Origin: Chryseobacterium gleum
GTDB lineage: Bacteria > Bacteroidota > Bacteroidia > Flavobacteriales_F > PHOS-HE28
Assembly: GCA_945872795.1 (NCBI GenBank)
Contig: CAMCAZ010000034.1
Span: 1-40,507, forward strand
DNA length: 40,507 bases
Direction: 5' to 3'
Shown: positions 34,575 to 40,507 of the stretch, piece after piece
Layout: the number at the start of each line of letters is the position of its first letter
How positions within the stretch are numbered: position 1 is the stretch's first letter
Translations under genes and position numbers: made by a program
Notes under the pieces: generated by a model
Databases searched by the model: none
What the model saw: only the letters and a program-made list of their open reading frames with translations
What the model was told of the DNA's origin: nothing

Positions 34575-35069
34575 TCACTTCTTGCCGACGAGTTCGCGCA
34601 CCTTCTGGTACAACTCGTTCTCGTCGCCGGGTTCATAGTTGTTGTGCTGCCAGACGATCTCGCCCTTCCCGTTCAGCAGGAAGGTATGCGGCACGTTGTT
34701 CACGTTCAGCGCGCGCTTCAGGTCGCCATTGGGGTCCAGTACCACGTCGTAATCCCAATCCTGACCGTTCACGTAGGGGGCCACACGGGCCATGCTGCGT
34801 GCATCATCGATGGACACCGCGATGAGCTTTACGCCGGTCTCCTTCTGCCAGGTGTCGTATTTGTCGGCGATGGCGCTCAGCTCGCGCTTGCAGGGGGCGC
34901 ACCAGGTGGCCCAGAAGTTCACGATGATGGGCTTGCCATCGTTGGACCAGGTGCTGGTGTTCACCTTCTTGCCGTCCAGGGTCTGGACAACAATGGATGG
35001 CATCCTGCCCTGGGCTGAGCCGATCAGGGGGAGGGCAACGAGAAGGAGTGCGGCGATCGAGGTTCTCAT
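34575..35069 (-). CDS. TlpA-like periplasmic thioredoxin
   Basis: 164 residues. A signal peptide (1 to about 20, MRTSIAALLLVALPLIGSAQ) leads to a TlpA/ResA-type thioredoxin fold with IVNFWATWCAPCKREL (C57, C60). IAVSIDDARS, a VVLDPNGDLKRAL segment and the cis-proline loop VNNVPHTFLLNGKGEIV follow. Such proteins reduce or isomerise disulfides in the periplasm, for example in cytochrome c or copper-protein maturation. Here it is bracketed by two CxxC-bearing Omp28 proteins, which are plausible partners. The ATG at 35069 was chosen to begin the signal peptide; the upstream extension runs through the hairpin at 35098-35140. Confidence 0.9.
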   Translation of the reverse strand: MRTSIAALLLVALPLIGSAQGRMPSIVVQTLDGKKVNTSTWSNDGKPIIVNFWATWCAPCKRELSAIADKYDTWQKETGVKLIAVSIDDARSMARVAPYVNGQDWDYDVVLDPNGDLKRALNVNNVPHTFLLNGKGEIVWQHNNYEPGDENELYQKVRELVGKK

Positions 35070-35097
35070 GGGTGTAAAGAAAGGGGTGAAAATGAAC

Positions 35098-35140
35098 GGT
35101 CGGCGCCCGGTGATGCGAACATCGTACCGGAACGCCGACC
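35098..35140 (-). terminator. long nested hairpin between the Omp28-T9SS and tlpA genes
   Basis: On the minus strand GGTCGGCG pairs with CGCCGACC (8 bp), CCGGT with ACCGG (5 bp) and GATG with CATC (4 bp) around a TTCG tetraloop. Only a TT/G internal loop and an AC bulge interrupt it. It fills most of the 92-base gap, and a T-containing stretch (GTTCATTTTC) follows. It may be a terminator, attenuator or mRNA-stability element that sets the ratio of the abundant first gene to the downstream ones. Confidence 0.55.
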
Positions 35141-35161
35141 TGATCATTTATCCCTTGGAAC

Positions 35162-36859
35162 TTACTTGTTCAGGGTCACTTTGCGGCTTGCGCGCACACC
35201 ATCAGCGGTGATGTTCACGAAGTAGATGCCACCGGTGAGGGTGCTCATGTCGATGACCTCGCGCTGGGTGCCGGCGGCCGTGGCACGCGTGGCTTCGAAT
35301 ACGCGCTCACCGAGCACGTTGAACACTTCGATCTGAGCCTTGCCGGACTGTGGTGCATCGAACTGGACGTTCAGCAGACCTTCGGTCGGGTTCGGGAACA
35401 CGCGCAGGCGCTGGTCCAGAGCGTTCTCGGAGATGCCCACGTTGGTGGCCAAGGGTGCGAAGGCGGCTTGGAGAATGTCCTTGGTGGTATTGTTCTGTAC
35501 GAATGCCACGAGGGTCAGGTCCTCCATCTCATTGCCCCAAGCGTTGTAGTTGCCGGGTGCAGGGTTGCCGAACACCATGGTGTGCGACTGGGTGATGGTC
35601 TGCGTCTGGCCACCGGTCAAGGTCGCCAGATTGTTTCCCTGCGCGTTGGCCAGCATCTTGCGCTGCACGTAGTTGAACACATCCTGGGTCGTGGTGGATG
35701 CAGCGTAGTTATAGCTGTTCTCCACGATGGCGATGTGCAGGCGGTGGGTGCCTGAGAACGTGGCGTAGGGTGTCACTTCAGCGGTCACGTTGATCTGGTT
35801 GCCGACCGTGGAGTAGGAGAGACCGAGGTTCACGAAGGCATCAATGTCAGCCTGTGACTGGATGTAGGCGGCCGAAGTGGCGGTCATGGGCTTGCCGTCG
35901 ATGAACAGATCGGGAATGCCGGTCACACCGTAGTAATTGCGGCGGGTAAGCGCATCGGGGTTGTAGCTGGGGTCGTTTCCAGGGCTGGGGAAGTTCTGGT
36001 GGTACTTGATGGCGGCCACATTGCTCCCCAGTTCATTGGTGTTCAGGCCTGACGTCACCGGACCAAAGGTCACGTTCAGACTGGCACAGGGAGGGCAGGT
36101 GGAACTGGTGAACTGCTCAATGATCGTGACCCGTTCCACGCTCTGAGTAGCCACGCCGATGGTCCCGGTGAAGCTGTTGTTTGCGGCCACACCGTCACCG
36201 GCGATGTTGCTGATCGTGATGTTCAAGGTGTGGGTGCCGACCGTGGCGTTCCATGGGGTGGGATGGGTATAGTTGTAGGTGCCGCCGGGCTGGATCGTGG
36301 TCGCGATCGGGGTGCTCAGTGCAGCTCCACCGTCCACAGCATAGCTCAAGGTGAACCCGGTCACAGGAGTGGTTCCCGTGTTCAGTACGGCTCCGGAAAT
36401 GGACAACGGCCCTTGGGCCACCACGCTGTTCAATCCGAGGTCGCCCAGTCCCAAGTCAGTGCCAAGGAATACCGATGACTGCTGAGAATCGGTGAAGATG
36501 CCGTTGCCCGTGGCTACGACCGTCCCGCCAACGCTCACCGTGTAACCGCCGTCGCCATATGCGCAGCAGAGACCATCACCATAGCTGTCTTCCACGGTCA
36601 CAATGAACTGGGTGCCGTTCGGCACGCAGAAGGTGACCGGTGCTTGTGGGAACTCGCCGTTCGCAGCAGCATCCGTGTAGGGGCCACCGGAAGCGAACTC
36701 CGGAGAACCGCCAGGGCCGGTCACGGACCAAGTGGTCTCGGAACCGTAACGGTCCAAGGTCAGGGTGAACGTCACCTGGGTCTGCCCGGAGGGGCATTGG
36801 GCCTGGGCCTGCAGCATGCTCAGGCCGAGCCCTGCGATCACGAGTAGAGACTTCTTCAT
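35162..36859 (-). CDS. Omp28-related protein with T9SS sorting domain
   Basis: 565 residues. The signal peptide MKKSLLVIAGLGLSMLQAQA is followed by a beta-rich N-terminal domain (about 25-135), a CARDB/Ig-like domain (about 140-235) and an Omp28-type thioredoxin-like domain with TSSTCPPCASL (C255, C258) and YYGVTGIPDLFIDGKP. The C-terminal type A sorting domain has LRVFPNPTEGLLNV and GGIYFVNI and ends ASRKVTLNK. It should be exported by the type IX system, whose translocon gene sprA is at 39312. It is the first gene of the minus-strand cluster with tlpA, the DUF6029-like gene and the second Omp28 gene. The specific function is unknown. Confidence 0.88.
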   Translation of the reverse strand: MKKSLLVIAGLGLSMLQAQAQCPSGQTQVTFTLTLDRYGSETTWSVTGPGGSPEFASGGPYTDAAANGEFPQAPVTFCVPNGTQFIVTVEDSYGDGLCCAYGDGGYTVSVGGTVVATGNGIFTDSQQSSVFLGTDLGLGDLGLNSVVAQGPLSISGAVLNTGTTPVTGFTLSYAVDGGAALSTPIATTIQPGGTYNYTHPTPWNATVGTHTLNITISNIAGDGVAANNSFTGTIGVATQSVERVTIIEQFTSSTCPPCASLNVTFGPVTSGLNTNELGSNVAAIKYHQNFPSPGNDPSYNPDALTRRNYYGVTGIPDLFIDGKPMTATSAAYIQSQADIDAFVNLGLSYSTVGNQINVTAEVTPYATFSGTHRLHIAIVENSYNYAASTTTQDVFNYVQRKMLANAQGNNLATLTGGQTQTITQSHTMVFGNPAPGNYNAWGNEMEDLTLVAFVQNNTTKDILQAAFAPLATNVGISENALDQRLRVFPNPTEGLLNVQFDAPQSGKAQIEVFNVLGERVFEATRATAAGTQREVIDMSTLTGGIYFVNITADGVRASRKVTLNK

Positions 36860-36913
36860 CTAAATGGGGGTTTAGGACGTGTTCTAAGAACGGTGCATGA
36901 AATGCTCCAAGGC

Positions 36914-36921
36914 CAAATGTA
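36914..36921 (-). promoter_or_regulatory. -7 promoter box for Omp28-T9SS cluster
   Basis: On the minus strand TACATTTG fits TAnnTTTG exactly, 54 bases before the ATG at 36859. The leader between them contains the short palindrome GTTCTAAGAAC (36881-36891 region). Confidence 0.45.
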
Positions 36922-37033
36922 GTGGAGAGGTGTACCTTTTGGCGGGGTTTGTGAGGAAGGCCTTGGGATCCTATCTGGATCACGGAATGGGATGCATCCT
37001 CCCTCGTGCATGGCGCACAAGCCCCACACTCAT

Positions 37034-37041
37034 TAGATTTG
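37034..37041 (+). promoter_or_regulatory. -7 promoter box for T9SS cargo gene
   Basis: TAGATTTG fits TAnnTTTG exactly, 48 bases before the ATG at 37090. Confidence 0.45.
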
Positions 37042-37089
37042 TACCACGGCCTGACCAAAGGTTTTTGGCAGGGCATCAAACCCGGAACC

Positions 37090-37854
37090 ATGATGAACCT
37101 ACGCTACGCTTCTTCTTTCGCTCTCATCCTGTTCCTTACCGGGGTTCATGCTCAGGAGTTCATTTCCCTGCAGGACCTCGATGGCAACGTGGTCAACGGG
37201 ACCATGGTGGTGCACGTGGGCGATGTCAATGACGGGGTGTTCGAGGAGGACATCACGGCCACCTTGGTCGCTGGTGCCACGCGCAACATCAATGTGCGTC
37301 GCTATGAGGTGGATGTACAACCGGCCACGGGTAATTATTTCTGCTGGGGTGTATGCTACGGTCCACAGGATGCCGGTGCCCTGCCGGTATGGAATGCGCA
37401 GGGTCAACATGCGCTGGCCTTGAGCGCTGGTGTGGTGGTCACCAATTTCCATGCGTACCACGAGCCTCGTGCACAGGTGGGGAACAGCACCTACCGCTAT
37501 GTCTGGTTCGATACCACAACCCCGACGGACAGTGTTTGGGTGGATATCCAATTCCAGGCCATCGACAATGTGGGTGTGGAGGAACTGGTCGCTTCGGCCT
37601 CCATCAATGCTTTCCCCAATCCATCGAAGGGGGAGGATGTTCAGTTCCAGCTCGATGTGCGCAACGTGGACCAGGCCTTGGACCTTGTGGTCTTCAACGC
37701 GCTGGGTGAGCGTGTGCGCACCATCACCGTTCGTCAGGGTCAGCCCTTGGTGAGGTTATCCACGGCGAACATGTCCGAAGGCATGTACTTTGCGAGCGTC
37801 CAGCGCGCAGGCACGACCCTCGCCACGAGGCGCTTCGTGGTCACCGGTCGCTGA
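37090..37854 (+). CDS. T9SS-sorted secreted protein, unknown function
   Basis: 254 residues. MMNLRYASSFALILFLTGVHA is a signal peptide. The middle domain reads YEVDVQPATGNYFCWGVCYGP and NSTYRYVWFDTTTPTDSVWVDIQF. This layout, with two closely spaced cysteines in FCWGVC, recurs from memory in small T9SS-sorted proteins of Flavobacteriales. The C-terminal sorting domain has INAFPNPSKGEDVQF, LVVFNALGERV and SEGMYFASV. The protein is predicted to reach the cell surface or medium. The start is one of two adjacent ATGs (37090 or 37093). Its last 14 bases overlap the end of the convergent sirtuin gene. The function is unknown. Confidence 0.8.
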   Translation: MMNLRYASSFALILFLTGVHAQEFISLQDLDGNVVNGTMVVHVGDVNDGVFEEDITATLVAGATRNINVRRYEVDVQPATGNYFCWGVCYGPQDAGALPVWNAQGQHALALSAGVVVTNFHAYHEPRAQVGNSTYRYVWFDTTTPTDSVWVDIQFQAIDNVGVEELVASASINAFPNPSKGEDVQFQLDVRNVDQALDLVVFNALGERVRTITVRQGQPLVRLSTANMSEGMYFASVQRAGTTLATRRFVVTGR

Positions 37855-38542
37855 TCGACCTGATCAGTTGAAAGGCCAGTGCGGGTATGCCTGCACTGGC
37901 CTTTTGCTTGATGTGCTGCAGGGGGCGGGCGGGCAGCGACAGTTCGCCCGGGTCCACCACATGCAGGTGTGCCTTGTCGGGCAGCAGGTACACCAGTCCA
38001 GCGGCGGGGTAAACGTTCAGCGAGGTACCCACCACGATCAAACGGTCGGCCCGGTGGACCAATGCGGCCGCCTCGTGGAGCAGGGGGACCTCCTCCCCGA
38101 ACCACACGATGTGCGGACGCAGTTGGGATCCCAGTGGACAATGGGCTCCCCAAGGGAGTGATGGACCGATCACGGGCACCACCCAGGAGGGGTCGACGGT
38201 GCTGCGGGCCTTCCGTATCTCGCCATGCAGGTGAAGCACCCGGGTACTTCCCGCCCGTTCGTGCAGGTCGTCGATGTTCTGGGTGACCACGTCCACGTGG
38301 TAATGCTCCTCCAACCTGGCGATCGCCTGGTGGGCGGCATTGGGCTGCGCGAGGGTCACCTGCTGGCGCCTCAGATCGTAGAAGTGCAGCACTTTCTTCG
38401 GGTCCTTTTGCCAGGCCTGCGGGGTGGCCACGTCCTCGATGGGATATTCCTCCCACAGGCCGTCCGCATCGCGGAATGTGCGCAGGCCGCTTTCGGCGCT
38501 CACCCCCGCGCCGCTGAACACCACGATACGCTCCCGCTCCAT
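37841..38542 (-). CDS. NAD-dependent protein deacylase, sirtuin (CobB-like)
   Basis: 233 residues of the SIR2 family. The NAD-binding motif GAGVSAESG (11-19), TQNID (87-91) and catalytic H106 in HLHGE are present. Y55 and R58 (YDLR) form the Y-x-x-R pair of class III sirtuins that prefer succinyl- or malonyl-lysine, so the enzyme may be a desuccinylase. The zinc tetrad is missing: only one cysteine lies in the region between HLHGE and RPHIVWFGE. The ATG at 38542 gives a normal start at MERERIVVFS. The last ~15 codons contain the terminator hairpin of the convergent T9SS gene. Its own promoter is uncertain (TATTTTG 8 bases upstream, with one base short spacing). Confidence 0.9.
   Translation of the reverse strand: MERERIVVFSGAGVSAESGLRTFRDADGLWEEYPIEDVATPQAWQKDPKKVLHFYDLRRQQVTLAQPNAAHQAIARLEEHYHVDVVTQNIDDLHERAGSTRVLHLHGEIRKARSTVDPSWVVPVIGPSLPWGAHCPLGSQLRPHIVWFGEEVPLLHEAAALVHRADRLIVVGTSLNVYPAAGLVYLLPDKAHLHVVDPGELSLPARPLQHIKQKASAGIPALAFQLIRSISDR
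37871..37905 (+). terminator. intrinsic terminator embedded in the sirtuin coding end
   Basis: AAAGGCCAGTGC and GCACTGGCCTTT form a perfect 12-bp stem with a 10-base loop, ending in TTTT. It lies 16 bases after the stop of the plus-strand T9SS gene and is therefore its terminator. On the other strand the same bases encode residues KASAGIPALAFQ of the sirtuin. Confidence 0.75.
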
Positions 38543-38593
38543 AGCTGCCAAAATAGCACCTTGGTGGCGCGCCCTCGATAACCGACATTCCCT

Positions 38594-38601
38594 TATTTTC
38601 G
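38594..38601 (+). promoter_or_regulatory. possible -7 box for ruvA
   Basis: TATTTTCG differs from TAnnTTTG at one position. A second candidate, TACTTTTA, lies at 38638-38645, 41 bases before the ATG. I cannot decide between them. Confidence 0.3.
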
Positions 38602-38674
38602 TACCCTTCATTTCCACAAGCACACCGCCCATAAGGCTACTTTTACCCCCTTCCACGTTTGAATACTTCACTTC

Positions 38675-38680
38675 GGAGGG
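38675..38680 (+). promoter_or_regulatory. Shine-Dalgarno-like site before ruvA
   Basis: GGAGGG ends 6 bases before the ATG at 38687, a canonical spacing that supports this start. Such sites are rare in the window. Confidence 0.4.
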
Positions 38681-38686
38681 ACCAGG

Positions 38687-39295
38687 ATGATCGACAGCCT
38701 GAACGGTGACCTATTGGAGAAAACCCAGGACCATGTGGTGCTGGAGTGCCATGGCGTGGGCTACCTCGTGCAGGTGAGCGCCAGCACCTTGGAGCGGCTT
38801 CCGGCGGCTGGCAAGCTGCGCATGCATGTGCACTATGCCGTGATGGTGGATGTGCGTTCCGGCTCCAGCGACCATCGCCTCTACGGTTTCCTGAACGCCG
38901 ACGAGCGTCAATTGTTCCGTCGCCTGATCGATGTGCAAGGCGTTTCGGCGACCATCGGCATGGCCATCCTGGGGGCACGCAGTGCACAGGACATCCACCG
39001 GGCCATCCTCACGGGCGATGTTCCGGTCCTTCAGTCGGTGAAGGGCATCGGTCCGAAACTGGCGCAACGGATCGTAGGCGAACTGCAGGGCCGGCTTGCC
39101 GGTGTGGCCATGCCACAAGGTGTGGGCGGACCATCAGCGGGCAATACGCTCAAGGCGGAGGCGTTATCGGCACTGGTCTCCCTGGGCCTTGATCGCATGA
39201 AAGCCGAACGTTCGCTCCATGCCGTGCTTCAAGAGCATGGTGAAGCGCCTCCCGCATTGGAATCCTTGATCAAGTTGGCGCTGAAGAATCTCTGA
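38687..39295 (+). CDS. ruvA: Holliday junction branch migration protein RuvA
   Basis: 202 residues, normal length. The N-terminal OB fold opens MIDSLNGDLLEKTQDHVVLECHGVGYLVQVS. The middle domain has two helix-hairpin-helix motifs (about 70-145: LIDVQGVSATIGMAIL and SVKGIGPKLAQRIVGEL) that bind the four-way junction. The C-terminal three-helix domain (about 155-202) contacts RuvB. The adjacent downstream gene is sprA, 16 bases away; the ruvA-sprA pairing is conserved in the phylum. RuvB is coded at 28581-29606. Confidence 0.97.
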   Translation: MIDSLNGDLLEKTQDHVVLECHGVGYLVQVSASTLERLPAAGKLRMHVHYAVMVDVRSGSSDHRLYGFLNADERQLFRRLIDVQGVSATIGMAILGARSAQDIHRAILTGDVPVLQSVKGIGPKLAQRIVGELQGRLAGVAMPQGVGGPSAGNTLKAEALSALVSLGLDRMKAERSLHAVLQEHGEAPPALESLIKLALKNL

Positions 39296-39311
39296 GACCC
39301 TGAACGGAGCG

Positions 39312-40507
39312 ATGAAGGCAAAGGTGGTCCTATGGCGTTGGCGTTCGCAGTTCATGCGGATGCTCCTCGTTGCCGCCGTGCTCCTGATCGCAGGCGCCAT
39401 CAAGGCCTCCGGCTTCACAGGCCTGATCCTGCAGGTGGATTCCCCGGACGTGGACCTCGTGTGGCCCATCACCGATCCGCTGACCCCCGGTGACCCGGGT
39501 ACGGGCCGCCTGAACCTCTCGGACCCGGAGAACATCGAGAACACGGTGGTCTACGATCCCGTCACCGGGCAGTATGTGGTGCAAAGCTCGGTGGGCGGGT
39601 CCTTCGACTACCGGCCGCCGATGAGCATGTCCTTGGAGGAGTACTTGGAGTATGACATGGAACGGTCCATGGACAACTACTGGCTGGACCGCGTGGAGCA
39701 GGACAGCGAAAGTGCGCAGAAGCAGCTGATCCCCAAGATCAAGGTGAGGGGCGAGGCCTTCGACCGGATCTTCGGTGGCAACACCATCGACATCAAGCCA
39801 CGCGGATCGGCCGAGGTCATCTTCGGTGTGAACATCAGCAAGACCGAGAATCCCCGGATCCCGATCGATCAGCGGCGGATCACCACCTTCAACTTCGACC
39901 AGCGGATCCAACTGAACCTGGTGGGGAGCATCGGTGAGAAGCTGAAGATCAACACCAACTACAACACGCAGGCCACTTTCGACTTTGAGAACCAGGTGAA
40001 GTTGGACTACACCGGTTATGAGGACGAGATCATCCAGAAGATCGAGGCGGGTAACGTGAGCCTGCCTTTGCGCGGCACGCTGATCCAGGGTAGCCAGAGC
40101 CTGTTCGGGCTCAAGACCGAGCTTCGCTTCGGGCGCCTGACGGCCACGGCCATCTTCAGCCAGGAGAAGGGCCAGCGGCGCAACGTGCAGGTGGCGGGTG
40201 GTGCACAGACCACCAACTTCGACATCAAGGCCGATGAGTACGAGGCCAACAAACACTACTTCCTCAGCCACTTCTTCCGCCAGCAGTACGAGAACGCACT
40301 GCGCACGCTGCCCACGGTGAACAGCGGTGTGCAGGTGACCCGCATGGAGATATGGGTCACCAACGTTCGGCAGGATTTCCAGCAGAACCGGAACGTGGTG
40401 GCCTTCACAGACCTGGGTGAGGATGCCAGCGCGGCGGCCATCGCCGAGGGGCGCTTCAGCAATGACCTGCCTCCTGGGCTGGTCACCGATGGCCCCGTGA
40501 ACTTCGC
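39312..40507 (+). CDS. sprA: type IX secretion translocon SprA (5' part, cut by window end)
   Basis: The first 398 codons of a gene that runs off the window; SprA proteins are usually over 2,000 residues. After a signal/anchor segment (MRMLLVAAVLLIAGAIKA, about 15-32), the sequence has landmarks of the SprA (Sov) N-terminal region. These include YWLDRVEQD, IPKIKVRGEAFDRIFGGNT, IDIKPRGSAEVIFGVNISK, NTNYNTQATFDFENQVKLDY and IEAGNVSLPLRGTLIQGSQ. SprA is the giant outer-membrane barrel through which type IX cargo leaves the cell, and in gliding relatives it is also needed for motility. Three T9SS-tagged proteins are coded in this window. It starts 16 bases after ruvA and probably shares its transcript. 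No stop codon is seen up to base 40507. Confidence 0.93.
   Translation, partial: MKAKVVLWRWRSQFMRMLLVAAVLLIAGAIKASGFTGLILQVDSPDVDLVWPITDPLTPGDPGTGRLNLSDPENIENTVVYDPVTGQYVVQSSVGGSFDYRPPMSMSLEEYLEYDMERSMDNYWLDRVEQDSESAQKQLIPKIKVRGEAFDRIFGGNTIDIKPRGSAEVIFGVNISKTENPRIPIDQRRITTFNFDQRIQLNLVGSIGEKLKINTNYNTQATFDFENQVKLDYTGYEDEIIQKIEAGNVSLPLRGTLIQGSQSLFGLKTELRFGRLTATAIFSQEKGQRRNVQVAGGAQTTNFDIKADEYEANKHYFLSHFFRQQYENALRTLPTVNSGVQVTRMEIWVTNVRQDFQQNRNVVAFTDLGEDASAAAIAEGRFSNDLPPGLVTDGPVNF

Overview
The window is about 40.5 kb of GC-rich (roughly 60-65% by eye) chromosomal DNA from a Bacteroidota bacterium, most likely a high-GC member of the Flavobacteriales or a relative. The phylum call rests on several independent signs. 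These are an alternative complex III operon in Bacteroidota order (actABCDEF followed by coxBA), rimP-nusA-infB directly upstream of it, ruvA followed by sprA (the type IX secretion translocon), three proteins with C-terminal type IX (T9SS) sorting domains, and many start-proximal -7 boxes of the Bacteroidota type TAnnTTTG. Shine-Dalgarno sequences are mostly absent. The finer taxonomic placement is inference.

Layout. 1-4.1 kb: a small DUF1328 membrane protein, a FemAB/GNAT-like acyltransferase (-) and an orphan FdhF/YdeP-type molybdopterin oxidoreductase (+). 4.1-4.6 kb: a decayed IS3-like insertion sequence. 4.6-8.4 kb (-): a tight cluster transcribed as T9SS-sorted pentaheme cytochrome, MOSC protein, queuosine-precursor transporter and a 58-residue basic protein. 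8.4-8.8 kb: a non-coding gap holding a CACGGAT-rich inverted-repeat element. 8.8-10.5 kb: a MORN-repeat protein. 10.5-15.3 kb: rimP-nusA-infB, with a textbook promoter, a terminator-like hairpin in the leader and a strong terminator at the end. 15.5-27.8 kb: a SPOR-domain gene (-), divergent from the respiratory operon actA-actB-actC-actD-actE-actF-coxB-coxA (+). The shared promoter region carries an Irr/ICE-box-like operator. 27.9-31.6 kb (+): a predicted outer-membrane protein, ruvB, a Fic AMP-transferase and queG. 31.6-36.9 kb (-): a small conserved protein and a redox/envelope cluster (Omp28-T9SS, TlpA thioredoxin, DUF6029-like porin, Omp28 lipoprotein). 37-40.5 kb: a T9SS cargo protein, a convergent sirtuin whose last codons contain the neighbour's terminator, ruvA, and the 5' part of sprA running off the window.

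How the genes work together. The ACIII-cytochrome oxidase block should carry electrons from menaquinol to oxygen: ActA-F oxidise quinol and reduce a c-type haem, which feeds CoxB/CoxA. The iron- and haem-demanding operon sits under a candidate Fur-family operator. SprA would export the T9SS-tagged proteins seen here (pentaheme cytochrome, Omp28-T9SS, the 254-residue protein). The QPTR transporter and QueG both serve queuosine tRNA modification, one by precursor uptake and one by the last synthetic step. RuvA and RuvB act together in Holliday-junction migration but lie about 10 kb apart. No rRNA, tRNA, CRISPR array, phage or plasmid module was seen. Regulatory calls are based on sequence motifs only.
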